This document shows positions 1-12,499 of a DNA stretch of 64,000 bases, in pieces. The DNA is taken from assembly GCF_001632365.1 (NCBI RefSeq), contig NW_024468593.1, positions 41,251 to 105,250 of the forward strand, given 5' to 3'. Each line of letters starts with the position of its first letter. Position 1 is the stretch's first letter. A program made the position numbers and the translations under genes. The stretch comes from Laetiporus sulphureus 93-53 (taxonomy: Eukaryota > Basidiomycota > Agaricomycetes > Polyporales > Laetiporaceae). The notes beneath the pieces are model-generated. The model was given only the letters and a program-made list of their open reading frames with translations. It ran no database searches and was not told the DNA's origin.

Positions 1-654
1 TGTCGAGGGTGCGTCGTGCTGCGTTCGTGTGTGAGATGTAAGGTGCTGATGGTAGTGTGTGTGTCTGGTAGGCCTCCAGCTCTACCTTGCGTCGTCGGCG
101 CTCGTGAGGCATATGCTCAAGACGCTGTACACGGATTTGCATGTCGAGCTGCGGCAGGTGCGCGTACAGGGACCAAAGAATGGCAGTGCGTGCTTCGCTA
201 TCTTGGTGTTTTGCTCATAAGTTGGTCTCACATCTCAATGCCAAAGGCCCGAATGCAAGCGCACCCGTGCCGCCGGGTACAGCCCCTAGTGAGACAGAAA
301 AGCCGCGGAGCCTGCGCGAGAAGAGCCTCTTCGTGGGGCTCGCTGTATCGGGGGTCGCGCGCGTGAGCGGAGCGCGCGGCGGGTGGACGGTGTGAGTGGC
401 GTCTCGTCTCTCATGCTCATCTCTGGTGTCCTTACTCACAGGCTCGCACGCATAGGAACTCGACGTACCACTTCTCGCCGACGACGGGACTGATCAACTT
501 GCACACGATCGACTCGATTGAGCCTGCGCCGCATGTGAGCGTGGTTGATGCGTTTCGCGCGGCGCTTGCGAAGTTGGGCATCGGGCCTGAGGGGCGGGCG
601 AGCCCTGGTGCGGGCGCGGCGAGGACGCAGGGGGCGCGAGAGGGGGGAGTGTGA
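1..654 (+). CDS. DUF2358 / C6orf136-like protein, 3' part (5' end outside window)
   Basis: Three exons can be joined: up to 185, 247-389 and 442-654, with introns 186-246 and 390-441; the phases agree and TGA lies at 652-654. The joined protein has a helical stretch (HMLKTLYTDLHVELRQVRVQ), then a GLAVSGVARVSG strand, then STYHFSPTTGLINLHTIDSI and a PAPH tail. In the human C6orf136/DUF2358 family the matching region reads like STFYLNSSGLICRHRLDKL, so the order and spacing agree. The family is uncharacterised, related to the NTF2-like fold, and is often predicted to be organellar. The last 25 or so residues are Gly/Ala/Arg-rich and not conserved. Exons upstream of about position 75 are cut off or unclear. 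Assignment rests on recalled family similarity, not on a search. Confidence 0.62.
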
Positions 655-1431
655 ATTGTGATGCGGATTCAGTTTGAGCGTGCGGATGGACGCGAGGGTA
701 GACGGGACGTCTGTCGTTGAGCTCGTGAGAGGTATACAATGCATTCTGCGTTACAGCACAAGGCGTTATTCCGTACTGTGTACAATCTCCACTCCGTACT
801 CTGTGTTCTGATATGTCGTTTGGGATTGTTTTCCACTCAGTTGTACGCTTCGTGTTGTATCCCACTCCGTAGTTACGAGCGCACTGGATTGGATCTGGAG
901 CGGGTGAAGAGTGTCAGACAAAGGCTCAATAGTTTCAGGCAGCTTATTTGGAACGAATGTTGCATGTTGACGGTCATACTATGTAGTAGCTGTGAGGCCG
1001 GCCAAATTCTGTGCTACCTGGAGGGACATATTGATTGTCTCTGTTGAGAGGACTGTGTCGAGAAATGAATGAGCGTAACCTATCAGCATCGTAGAGTCAA
1101 AATCGGTCTCCAATGCTGGTCAACGTTGACTCCTTTCTGTCCAGTCCTCTATGCAGGACTGTTAGCTCAAGACAGCTCACCGCATCATAGGCACTCGATG
1201 TGGATTTCATATATCTATATCCAGGAGCAGATCACGGTACGCGCGAATACGACAACGAAGAACGGCAATGATGACACCATGACAGATAGAGCCGTGCAAG
1301 GCTTGTCACATTGTGTGAAACGCCATGTTTGCATGCGGCGGCGCGATGACTGTGACTCTGTGTGACGCGACGCGAACGTGACGTCTATCAGCACGCGTTA
1401 TGTGGGCGTCTAAAGCAGGAGTTGGGCGACG
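655..1431. other. Intergenic region between the DUF2358-like gene and ULA1
   Basis: No convincing gene is visible on either strand. The open frames present are short and resemble no family I know. The region should contain the 3' UTR of the upstream gene and the ULA1 promoter; no clear TATA box or other site stands out. Confidence 0.5.
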
Positions 1432-4291
1432 ATGAGCACATCCGAATCGCGAGACATCGAGGCTGCAACCACCGCCATCCAGTCCGTCTCTCCTCTCTCT
1501 CCTCAACGCTGACCCCATCGTTGACCCCGTCGTGCTCACCAGGGCCCCCGACGCCAAGACCCGCCGCTACGATCGCCAGCTCCGGTGCGTCGTCTGCCCG
1601 CCACCCGTCGCCCGCTGACCCCGGCCTCGCAGCCTCTGGGCCGCTTCGGGCCAGTCCGCGCTCGAGTCCGCCCGCATCCTCGTTCTTTCTTCTTCCGCTA
1701 CCGCCACCGCCGTCCTCAAGAACCTCGTCCTCCCTGGCATCGGCCACTTTGTGATCCTCGACGACGCCACAACGTCTCCCGCCGATGCCGGCAACAACTT
1801 TTTCCTTGCAGGTCCCGCTAGCATCGGCAAGCCACGCGCACAGGAGGCCGTGCCCCTCCTTAGGGAGCTCAATGACAGCGTACAGGGCGAGGCGGTACTC
1901 AAGAACGTCAAGGATCTGATCGCTACCGAGGACGGCCAAGAGTTCGTCCGCGGCTTTTCGCTCGTCATCGCACACAATCTGCAAGAGGACGTACTCGATG
2001 AGCTTGCACGCTTGCTCTGGGCAGACATCGCGAACCCGCCGCTCATCGTCGTCCGCTCCGCCGGCTTCCTCGCCGAGTTTTTCGTCCAGTTTCACGAACA
2101 TTGCGGTGAGTGTGATTTACATCCTCCTCACGCGCGCCGATTGATATTCCGCAGTGTCCGAGCCGCATACGGACGAAACTCCACCATCGCTCCGCATTAT
2201 TCGACCGTTCCCTGCCCTTCTCGAATGGGCCCGCAGCCTCGACCTCGACAACATGGACCCCACCGACCACGCCCACGTCCCCTTTGTCATTATCCTCGTC
2301 CGCGCCGTCGACGACTGGCGAAAAGCGGTGCGTGCCCTTTCTCCGCCCCATGCCCGAACCGCTGACTAACCACTTTCACTGGCAGCACGACGGCAAGCTG
2401 CCCGCCACATCCACCGAGAAGCAAGAGTTCAAGGCCTCAGTGCGCGCCATGCGGCGCAAAGCCGACGAGGAGAACTTTGACGAAGCCGAGGCGCAGGCGT
2501 GGCGGGTGTGGATGGAACCCGCGGTGAGTCTCCCGCGCGCGCACACCGTGCAACTCCCCTGACGCGCCGCAGATCCCGACAGACATCAAACGCCTACTCG
2601 CACTCTCTCCCCTCTCCTCATCATCGAATTCTGCAGAAACGCCATCCAATGCCATCACCCCACAGACGCCCAATGCGCCGTTCCACGCGCTTTTACGTAC
2701 GCTAGGCGCGTTCGTGGCGGATCCCTCCGGTCCGGGGACGCTCCCGCTGAGCGGTGCGCTGCCGGACATGCGCACGGACACGGAGAGCTACGTGCGATTG
2801 CAGCGTGGGTATCGTGAGTGGGCGGGCGTGGAGAAGGTGCGCCCCTCCCGCATCTTGATCTTTTTGGTTGGTTGGAGCCTGATCTGTGTGTACTGATTTG
2901 TGCGTGTGTAGGCGCGATTCAAGGAGTTGCTGAAGGAGAAGTTTCCAGAGATCGAACCGTTGGTGGATGATGAGGCGGTGGATACGTTTGTGAAGAATGC
3001 GCATCAGGTGCGGGTGTTGAGGGGGAAGCGGTGGGGCGCGTGGGGGGAGGACAAGGAGGATGTTGGTGAGTGGCCGTGCTGGCTGTCTTTGTGTCGCTTT
3101 GCACCTCTGGCGTGGTGGTCACCGCCTGCGCGCGCTCGCATGATTTGTCCCTTGTCCTTGTCGCCTGCCGTTCGTCGCCTAGCGAGCGAATCGTCCGCGG
3201 CCGGGACAGCATTTCCAGTCTTGCTGGGTGGAAATCGAGCAGGGAGGCTAGCCGGGGAGTGGGATTTTGCGTCGCGCTTGATCCTCTTTGTCCGGTCGCA
3301 GGAATGTTTCTCGCTCCTCCGTCGTACATGCGTCCATGGGGCAGAGGTGGGACCGTACCTGTGCACTGGAGGGGTGCCGACAAGCTGGATTTGAGCTGTT
3401 GCTGACCGGGAGGCCGTCTCACCCGGCATGCCTGCTTTCTATGCCCAGAATGGGTATACGCGCGCGCGGCACAGCGGAATGGCGAGGGCATCATGTGCGG
3501 GCCGCCTAGCGGCTCGTGTGTGTTCTATCCTCGCCTTCCGTGCTGTTCAGAAGCGACAGTGTTGATGCTGTGCATCTCTTTATTGTGCTATCGACACGAG
3601 GGGGGTCTCATGCGAGTCTGAGGACACGCATACAGCAAAAACGGTGTGGAGGTTGGATTTTCAAGCTGCTGAGCCTGTCATCCCATTTCAATATCGTCTG
3701 CCTGAGCATGCCTATCGGCTCTCTCCCTCTCCTCTTGTTACTCGTTCACCGATGTTTTGCCTTGTACCTCATGTTCTGATTTTGATCAACTGTATGCTTA
3801 CGACTGTTCTTCACAGCATCTTCGCTGCAAGTGTATCCTCGCGAGACGGCCACGCATCTCGCGCTCTCCGCGCTCGCAATTCTATTAAATGACAAGCCAG
3901 GTAAGCTCTGTTCGTTGAGTATGATTTAGGCTCAAGCTGATGGCCAACTTCTTCGACGTAGATGCATCGACAGTGACGACCGAGGCACTCAACAAGGAGG
4001 TGCGGAAGCTAGTCGGCGAGAACGTCGAATTTCCAGAAGATTTGGACGCTGCAATTGGCGAAATGTACGCTTCACCTCTACGTTTCTTCTCACTCCCTTC
4101 ACGCAGTTCGCTGACCTCGCTGGTGCCACAGAGCACGCGCGCCGACTGCCGACCTTCCCAACACGGCGGCCTTCCTCGGCGGGCTCGTCGCGCAGGAGGC
4201 GATCAAGATGATCACGAAGCAGTACGTGCCTGTGAACGGGTCCTGTGTCCTTGATTTGGTGGATTCGTGGACGGGTGTGGTCGGACAGTGA
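1432..4291 (+). CDS. ULA1: NEDD8-activating enzyme E1 regulatory subunit (ULA1 / APP-BP1 / NAE1)
   Basis: Ten exons join cleanly: 1432-1481, 1543-1584, 1633-2105, 2155-2327, 2386-2523, 2573-2836, 2912-3065, 3817-3900, 3962-4064 and 4132-4291. They total 1,641 nt, or 546 residues; human NAE1 has about 534. The protein opens with the hallmark RRYDRQLRLWAASGQ, followed by ILVLSSSATATAVLKNLVLP and a DAGNNFFL motif, all diagnostic of APP-BP1. The C-terminus carries NTAAFLGGLVAQEAIKMITK, matching the family's IAAFLGG...QEVIKIITKQ block. In the known pathway this subunit pairs with UBA3 to adenylate NEDD8/Rub1 for cullin neddylation; it lacks the catalytic cysteine. The ATG at 1432 is chosen because exon 1 then splices in frame into the conserved QLRLW block. 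The one oddity is a 751-nt intron before exon 8. Confidence 0.93.
3066..3816 (+). other. Unusually long intron of ULA1
   Basis: The donor GTGAGT at 3066 and the acceptor CACAG ending at 3816 leave phase 1 on both sides, joining GEDKEDV to ASSLQVYPRETATHL. At 751 nt the intron is more than ten times the usual 48-75 nt in this gene. It holds no recognisable gene and I see no terminal repeats. Confidence 0.75.
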
Positions 4292-4899
4292 ACAAGATGG
4301 AGGAGGAAGTTGAAGTGATGTGGTCTGGTACATTGTGCTGTGTTGCTGTGTTGCTGTTTGCAGAACGTCAAACGTCGTACATTTGCATTGTTTAGTTCAA
4401 TAAAAGGGAGAGCCAGTGTGGGACTATGAGCTCGTCTCTGCTAAGGCTAGGTTGATAGCACATACTCCACACCTCCGTACCAAGGCGTGAAGATAGCCCG
4501 GGACGTCCATTAACGTTAGTTGGCCACACCAGTCAAACTGGCTTCGGCACGGTATACGGTGCCATCGTCAAGCGACGCATATGCCAGTCCTCAAAGTCAC
4601 CTCGGCCTGAATAGCAAGATCAGCACACTGCTTTACATGTATCAGTAACATGGATATTGGATTACACGTCCTGAAAACGAAAGGGAAGTCATGCAAGGGT
4701 AGTATATCATCAATACAGCAGGTGTTGCAGCTGAAGTCGCAGCAGGTCATCCACAGAACAAATACAGAGAGATGAAGAGACTAAAGGTATCATACGGCGA
4801 TGAGTTCAACGCGAACCTCACGCCTTCTCTCCGATGGATGAATGCTCATGCTCATGTACTTCATGCTGCAGAATGACATTATCAGCGCGCATTACATCG
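4292..4899. terminator. Convergent 3' region with AATAAA signal for ULA1
   Basis: An AATAAA hexamer lies at 4399-4404, 108 nt after the ULA1 stop, inside TTCAATAAAAGG. It is a plausible polyadenylation signal. The rest of the gap, up to the end of the transporter pseudogene on the opposite strand, shows nothing else recognisable. Confidence 0.5.
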
Positions 4900-7424
4900 T
4901 CAGGTTGTTTCGACGCCTACCTTCTCTCCAGAGTGAACGTGCACGTCCTCGATACGCTTCTTCCCGACATCCCTTGGGATACACCACGCCGTGAGCATGT
5001 TGCCCTGCGCAAATACGGCCTCGACCCCTCGAGCGAGCGCTGCGCAGTTTCTGGGAAGCAGAAGAAAATGTGGATGAAGGCCTACAACCATGCGAAACGA
5101 CGATCAGTTGTCGCTCAAGAACACGTTAGCCATGGGACGTACCGCGAAGTTGAACGTGCCGAAGATGAAATAGGTCTTGTATGCTATTGATGATAAGCCA
5201 AGCGGGACGGCAAACGCGAGAGCGAGATTAAAGATCCAGTTTACGGCTGGATCATAATAAGCAAACAGATAATGTCAGCATCGCACATAATGAACCTGGG
5301 CGGTGCAGACCGGTCGCGAGAGAGACAGCCTTTGCGCGGACTTTCATAGGGAAGATCTCTGCAGGATACGTCCACGACACCTGCGAGTCATGCAATCAAT
5401 GAATTTGAACGAAGAATGGTCATTTGAAACGTACAGGGCCCATGGTGATGGCGAAGCTATAGAAATTGTCAGCAGACAACCATCTGTAAGGTTTTCCGAA
5501 ACTAACCTGCAGACAATAGGTACGAGCAAACGATGATCGCCTTCGTTGCGGCCATATTGCCCGTGATCACCGAAACTCCTGCCAAGGAATCGTTCATGAG
5601 CATTACCTCAGAGAACGCAGCGCAGTCACTAACTGTCACCATCGACTTCACCCCAGTGTCCGAAGCGGCCCTGCAGTCCACCCACGAGCATAAGCCAGAA
5701 CCCCATGGTTCCGACAAGAAGCATCGGTCGGCGACCCCACTTATCAATATGAATGATGGCAGGAACTGGAATCAATCGCGAATGTGCAGCACAATCAGTT
5801 CCGAGGCTCGAAGGAACGTAATGAATGTGGCCAACACACAGGTAAGTGCAACGTTCAGAACGTATTGAATGGAGTCAGCGATGAGATTTCCACGTCGTCC
5901 GGTTAAACCTGCGCCTTCGAAGACGTAGACGATGTAGTACCTGTGCGACATCATAAGCAGAGCGAACAGTAACCACGGGACCTAAACAATGCCTACATCA
6001 TGATGTTCATGCCTGTCAGCTGGCTCCACATCTGCAATGCACAGCCTAGCCCAACCCGACGCCGGATGCCCGGCTTGAGGAGATCCAAGTAGCTCTTTGT
6101 GCCTTCAGCACGCTCGAATGAGACTTGTTCCTGGATCTCACTGTATTCGAGCTGTACAAGCGAAGCCTTGGTATCGCCCCCGCCATGCAAGTCGGCAAGA
6201 ATCTCGAAGGCTTCTTTGGAACTGAAATTAAGCGTCATCTAGCACTTCATCATCTAACGTTTTAGAAATCTGTTTACCGATAATGATCCACAAGCCAACG
6301 AGGACTCTGGAAGACCGCATATGCCAAATAAGCGGTCGGTAATGGATCAAAGCGGAAGAGACGCACCTCTGGGAACAACAACATGCCCATCGAGAGCACG
6401 ATCGCAGGGATAATCTGCAAACCCCATGGAATTCGGAAAGATGCAACTCCATTAATGTACGAACACCCGAACTCGACGAACTACTGGAGCAGAATGCCCC
6501 ACGTGATGGCCCTATCGAAACGTCAAACTCTGTAGGTCTCGACATAGACTCGGGCGCACGAAAAACCTGCTCACCACTGCTGCATGGCAACCAGCCTTCC
6601 TCTGATAGCAGGGGCAGTAATCTCAGATTGATATATAGGAACGATCGTCGAGGCAATTCCAACCGCAAGCCCAGATACAACTCGCCCCATAACGAGCATT
6701 CCACGGTCCTAGAATACGGGCGAGTCGGGTCAGTACCACGCGTTGCTTTTCACCGAAGCCGCCGGACCTTGCAGGAAGAAATTCGCGTCATGCATTGTGC
6801 AGCCGCAAAGATGACGTCTCTATGCCAGATACAGATGGGCTGCGGAATAGCGGGATATCTTACCACAGCGGCACATTGCAGGATGCTGCCGATAACCCAT
6901 ATCCATCCGCTCAAGATGACTGTTCACTTGCGTCCCAACTTGTCTGCGAGCTTGCTGACGGCCAATGCGCCGATGAAAGAGGTGCCAGGCATTGCGGCAA
7001 CGATTGCCCCTTGATGGCTTGAATCCGGATGTCCGAAGGTGTCCTCGTAGGCGGGGTTCTGGCCATGTCATTGTAAGCTAAATTGAGATAAACAGCATCA
7101 GATGTAGGGAAGCTCACGTTAAGAACACCAGACATGGACGAGATGTCCAGTCCGAACAGCCCACCACCGATACATGCGAAGGAACCTGAAATCGATCAGA
7201 AATCGATGGGTGGATCTCAATGACTCTGTGTATAGAGCGATGCGGAATTGACTGACCCACGATATACTGTTGACGCAACACGTATATGATCATTGGTATT
7301 TGTTGAGGCTCTGTTTACTGAAACGTACCGGATTGGACGCGATTGTAGCGCTGTACTACTCGAGGAATGGATCTCAGCATCGACCGAAGAAGCGGGCGAG
7401 CAAAGCACGTACGCCTTTCCCCAT
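4900..7424 (-). pseudogene. Hexose/sugar transporter (MFS, HXT-like), disrupted
   Basis: On the minus strand, pieces of a fungal sugar porter follow one another with usual introns: GGGLFGLDISSMSGVLN, AIVAAMPGTSFIGALAV, GIASTIVPIYQSEITAPAIR, FRIPWGLQIIPAIV, SLVQLEYSEIQEQVSFERAE, QMWSQLTGMN, YYIVYVFEGAGLTGRRGN, HIDKWGRRP, VSWTYPAEIFPMKVRAKA and FIHIFFCFPETAQ. The start is probably at 7424 (MGKG then YSATIASNP). The reading frame is broken: TGA at 6924-6926 within LGRK*TVILSG, TAG at 6481-6483 within ILLQ*FVEFG, a probable single-base loss near 5507-5522 (the YLFVCSFAITMG region) and another near 5021-5033, where SLEG changes frame before VEAVFAQGNMLTAW. An intact copy would import hexoses at the plasma membrane. 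The lesions indicate a dead gene, or many sequencing errors, which is less likely. Confidence 0.82.
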
Positions 7425-9473
7425 GGTTACAATTCGGTTGAGACTCGATAGCCTGCGACTGGAGATTCAATAGGAAAGAGAAAAGCAGGGGGGAGGAAAA
7501 CCGCGTTGGCGATCTCGGGGTTTCTTTTATTCAATACAGTTCCTCTTTAAACCTAGTCCGCCCTGGGCAGGTTGGACTGGTTCCTTCTTGTCCAACCATG
7601 CACATCCTCACATGCAAGCCGGGCCGGATGCAGAAAAACATGGGCGGCTGAAAAGAGCAACGGAGATTAAGCACGGCACTAGAGCAAGACGAGGGATCAG
7701 GCGACCACCGCGGTGAAGACGAGGTGATACGAGAGATCTTTCAGACCAGTCAGGTCATGAGCGAATACTTGCTTCCTGCCTGAGATTGATGGCGATCTGA
7801 TCGGAAGTGAATGGCAAATGGCGGCAGCAATGAGATAGCAAGCAGAAGAAGGGCGTGAAGTAGCAAGCCTGGGTCAAAGGAACCGGTCAGAACCAGAGTC
7901 TGTCTTGATCAGTGTGGTTGCGGCAGCGGCATGGACGAGTCCAGGTCAGGGACGGCCATGGGATGCATTCTCATGTCAGCGTGATCTTTCCATCAAGATG
8001 CCGTACATCTGGAGCGTTGAGCATTGGCTCAATCCATAGATGTACACCAAGCCTCCGTGGCATGTGGATACGAGGTCGAGGTCTCATGACATGCGCGATC
8101 TCACGCGGAGTCCCCCACGCGTCCACCAGCGCGACGGTCGAACGTCTCCTCCTGTACGCAACTGGAAGGCAGCGGGCAATTAGAAATGTTCGGCCGCCAA
8201 TTCGCGAGGACGATAAGCGAAGGGTACCGTCAGCCGACTTCAATAGAAGTCGACCTTGATGTTCGTCGTCAACATCACGTCAACAACGTCCTTGGCCTAC
8301 CTGATATGGGTTATGCCCAACATGAACCTAAGCCATTCTCCGTCACACGTGAGAGCATGAGCGGTTCTTCTGTCGATGATGAATTGATACGTGAGGGTCT
8401 ACACAGAGGGAGGTTGTCGACGATTGATGGTATGAGTCGCGGCGCGGGACCATATTTTTAGTGAAATACAACACTTCAACATATTTCTTGCCCTTGGAAC
8501 GCAAAGACTTGCCTATATGACCGAATGTTCCATCAATTGAACGACCTATTCAGCGAGTGACTAGTTGGAAAACATGGCCATTGAGAAACTTACTTATTGT
8601 ATGACATGCCGGAACCCTCGTTCTTACGAAGGATACAAATGCTTACGAGTAATTCGGTACCATGGTAATGCCATCTGGACAATCTTGAGACAATCGTAGA
8701 CTATAGAGCATCTTAAGTCTACCAAGATGTTCCTAAACCTGCTATGAACTGGCGGCGTTGCATAATGAAGTTGGTCGACACGAGCCCGTGTCCAAATCCA
8801 AGTCGGACTCCTTGATTGGATACTTTTCCATTCTGCCCTGTGTTGCTCAGTGGGAGATTACAAGTCTGTTGCTATCACCCGGAGTTTAGAGAATAACAGT
8901 GTTTTGACATGGCCGAGTACCTCAAGAAGGGGTGGAAGACTCAAGAAGAGGATATACTAGACTGATGGTGTCCAGTTAGAACCGAAGTTGATGGCTGTTG
9001 ATGGTTGCTCACGATCGAATCTCGGAAGCTGCCGTCTGATCTTACCTCAGCGCTCAATTTTCACGTAGACTGGCCCTGACTGGCCACATCCTCTATGCGC
9101 AGCTCCTTACGTCGGCACACTTACGGTAGTTGACGTTGAATGTTACTCGAAATTCGCAATCAAAATAGCACTTCAACTCTGCAGCTGCATGCCAAAAACT
9201 ACGCCTTCCGTCACGTCTAGACCCTCAAATGCAAACAATCGCTGCGATGCGCATCAATATGTTCCAATGCAAAGCCGTAACAATGCTACCCCCATAAAAA
9301 GCTGAATATGAACCCTCTGCACACTACGTTAAACCCGATATAAGATCCGAAAATGCAAACGGGGAACCTCCGCGTAGCTCTGACAATCGATCCATCCTTC
9401 TGTAAGCCTTTCGTTCCACCTACGTCAATAAATCATTGTTTCCACTTGGTGTTTCGCGCTCACATCACCAACA
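7425..9473. other. Gene-free stretch upstream of the transporter pseudogene
   Basis: About 2 kb without a supported gene. Open frames of 90-115 codons occur on both strands at 7912-8461, but they overlap each other and match no family I know. They could be remains of an exon-rich gene. No repeats were noticed. Confidence 0.45.
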
Positions 9474-10060
9474 TCAGCGATGCAACCATGAAGTTGAGCT
9501 CCGTTTTGCGCGACCTTCAAATACGACTGGTTCGGGCAGCTTGAAGACCGGGGTCTCCCCCGATTGCACCTTCTTAATAGCACCGGGTGGAAACGTCATA
9601 AGCCGATTCGCGTTCAACTCGATCCCGGTCGCTGCAAGTTGGCTGAAGTACGCGACAGAAGGACGTGCCGGGCCGGAGAACAAGATTGGTTGTGGAAGTC
9701 GTCCAGGCCGTGGTGTCGTCGGTGCTGTGCTGATGCGTAATGCCTCGTTTGCGGACGCAAATCCGAGCCGAATGCGCGATAGGACGTCGTTAAGGCGCTT
9801 AAAATGGGGTGCGAATGTCTTTTGAATCAGTTGCGTCCTCTGCATCGCAGGACCAACAGGAAGGGAGGAATGTATGAGGCTGAGGCACATTGTCGCAAGT
9901 TTGATTGCTGCAAGCGCCGCAATTAGGACCGAAATCGCCTCAAAATACTAGCGTACTCACAGGAACGGTCAGCGTGGTAGGTTTACAGATGGGTAGAATA
10001 TCCTTGAGTGCCAGTAGCTCATCCATACGTGCTGCAGCTATATACGCAGACATTAGAAGA
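9474..10060 (-). CDS. Unassigned possible gene fragment downstream of GGPP synthase
   Basis: A 139-codon open frame (9474-9890) can be extended upstream on the minus strand through a plausible short intron with GTGAGT donor to an exon containing MDELLALKDILPICKPTTLT. The joined part includes a hydrophobic helix (EAISVLIAALAAIKLATM) followed by a basic, proline-rich segment ending near LPEPVVFEG. I do not recognise the family. The strand matches GGPP synthase and the gap is short, so it could belong to the same cluster. It may equally be spurious, because neither the start nor the end is fixed. Confidence 0.28.
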
Positions 10061-10266
10061 CGATCATACCTTAGTAAACATCGTCATGCTCGTCGGCGTG
10101 ATGAGCCACTTTCGCCTGCCGACAATCCCGAAACCCGGTCCACAGATGGTCCAAATATGGATTAAAACACAAGCTCTCTACGCAGCCACTAATTTAGGCC
10201 GATCTACGGGATACATCATTGCACGTAGAACAATCTCGAAATCAATAGATAGACGCATCCTAACAC

Positions 10267-11641
10267 TCAGTCAGTCTTCGTTAACGCGTTCACGATGGAC
10301 TCTAGTCCGCGGTTCCCACCGAGACGTGCGAGCTCCTCGCGCACTTGTCGCTCGAGCTTATCCAGCACCATGCGGGTGTATTCGAACGACTTCGTGCGGT
10401 ATTCCAAATACGCTACGGCATGATCTTTCAGCGTCGGCGTGGTCGGACGTTTCTGCAGGATACCTAATCCATAATGCCACGATCATTTAGCTCCGGTCCC
10501 ATGGGGAATCAGGCGGACACGCTTACTGAGGAGCGACCGGTCTTTCGGGTTATAATTAACGCCGTGCACGATAGGGAAGGAGAACTTGCCCTCGGTGAGG
10601 TCTTCGGCATAGCCCTTGTTTGCGGCGTACTGTACAACGTGCGTCAGCGTGTTTGTGACGTGTATGTATCGATCGAGACGGAAGATTACTCACATTCTTG
10701 GATTGTAGGTTGCAGTAATCGTCCCTAATCTGGAAGTAAATTCCAATGAGATTCACGAGCGGGATATAGTCGCTGGGAGTAAGCCGTTAGCACTTGGGCT
10801 ATGTCACAGGATTGTTGACTTACACTTCGACGTTCTTCGTAGCATTTGCCATCATGAGCCGTACAGCCAATCGGAAGAGCCCTCCCGTCTCTGTTTGATG
10901 CTTTAGCCAACGTTCCTATGTCAACAAGATCGTAACTATGCTCACTGTTGCTGACCATTGCGACATACTCGCGCTCGGACGGACATGTCAAGGTATCTCG
11001 CCAAAGTAGGTCGAGACCCTGCCCACGATGAAGGTTCAGAAGCTCATCTACATTATGTATTGTAGGTCTCAATGGCTTCTGGAACGCATGATGTGCACTA
11101 ACCGATAACAATGGAATGCAGATCGACGTCGATGCAAGTTGCCTGCAGCGCGGATAGCTCTAAGAAGGCTTGGAAATAGACATAATTTGCCGTGTTAATG
11201 ACTTGTGGAACTCCGTAGATCTTGTGCGCGACTGTGGAAGCGAAGCGAAGCGGTACATTGTAAGCATTTAGATTCATAAGAAGCTCACGGTATCGACTGA
11301 CCAGGATTGCCACGGCGCATTTGGGAGTCATCCTCCACGTCGTCCACGAGCAGACTAGCGTTATGCAACATGCCGACGATCCGCCTAATAATGTCCAGCT
11401 TGTCCTCGGGCACATCGAGCCAAGCGTTGAAGGAGTTGATCATCTGACTTCGAACCTCTTTTCCAGACTGAGAGGTGAGGTACGTGTATGGCTCGAGGAT
11501 GCTCTGTTTTTTTAATTGGTAGCGGTCATGGGACCTGTCAAGGTCAAAGCCACCAACCTGCTCATCGCATTGGCGCCATTGGGAGTGCTTTGCGAGGGTG
11601 AACTTCAGGTTATCGTAGTCGAACGCGTCGATTCCTCCCAT
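10267..11641 (-). CDS. Geranylgeranyl diphosphate synthase (trans-isoprenyl diphosphate synthase)
   Basis: The gene starts with [19 protein letters not shown] at 11641 and the N-terminal exon is open to NPG. It contains [20 protein letters not shown] and the first aspartate-rich motif in [15 protein letters not shown]. Later exons give [52 protein letters not shown] and [17 protein letters not shown] (second aspartate-rich motif DDxxN). They end with a [16 protein letters not shown] tail and TGA at 10267-10269. All blocks of fungal GGPP synthase are present in order and no lesion is seen. The enzyme condenses FPP or shorter allylic diphosphates with IPP to C20 GGPP, with Mg2+ bound by the Asp motifs. 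It serves either primary metabolism (protein geranylgeranylation) or a diterpenoid cluster. Its neighbours, a P450, a UbiA-type enzyme and an MFS pump, favour the second, but I cannot tell whether another GGPPS exists elsewhere in the genome. Confidence 0.9.
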
Positions 11642-12499
11642 GTTGAACTTGTGTGTGGCAGAAGGAAAGGATGGAAGAGCAGGTCAGTAGTGGCTTGCGA
11701 GCGCCCTCTGCATTTGTACATGTGCGTTACCATTCAAGACGGTGACTGGAGCAGCTGTTACGTGACTAAGTCGCATATGCTCTACCTGCAGTTCCTTGCC
11801 TATCTTTTCGCTCAAGATCATCCGCATTTCCAAGCATCCGCGCACCTATACCGATGGGGATGACAACCTGCATCAAGGTGCCGTGAACATGCGGCATATC
11901 CGACGTCGGAGTGGCTGACGCCACCATCAATGCTGATTAGAGGCAACACCTGTGCGGGATGGCTCACGAAGAGCCAGTAGGATGGATCAGACGGCCCCGC
12001 TGCAACCAGCGGATGCAGAGATCAATTGGGCGCGTCGAAGGACGCCGGAAGATGGCGTTTCGCGATCGGCGCGGTCAGTGTTTCCGCCGGCTCTGAGAGA
12101 TTGAAGTCTGAGATCTGATCAGGCACCGCTGTCCATCCAAATGGACATGTCATTCCTTGTCCTTGATCGCAGCCACTTTCACGAGCCGGCACCTCATGGT
12201 ACGTGCGCCACATACCAACTTGTTATAGGAACGCAATGTTTGCTTAAACGTATCATCACTTATCGCATCGCTACTCTCCATCAAGCGTCGCGCGCATTTG
12301 TTTGATGCAAACCGTTTTGCATGTCTAGTCCTTGCTTGCTCTTCGCTTGACACGAGCTTGGCTTGCCTGACACATGTGGCACCACGAGGAGGGCATCATA
12401 CGATGCGCTTCACTCGAGCAGGCCATATTACATAGATCGAAGAACAGCGAAGTCCCCGTAAATCACTCCTGGCTGTCATTTCTGTTCGAAGTCGGTATC
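11642..12499. promoter_or_regulatory. Divergent promoter region between GGPP synthase and P450
   Basis: The two start codons face away from each other across 858 nt, so this stretch must hold both promoters. No gene is seen. No clear TATA box was recognised. Shared control of the two genes is an inference from the arrangement only. Confidence 0.5.

Noticed and set aside
7912..8461. Overlapping open frames of about 90-115 codons on both strands
   Set aside because: Mutually overlapping, without known motifs or supported splice sites; not enough to call a gene.
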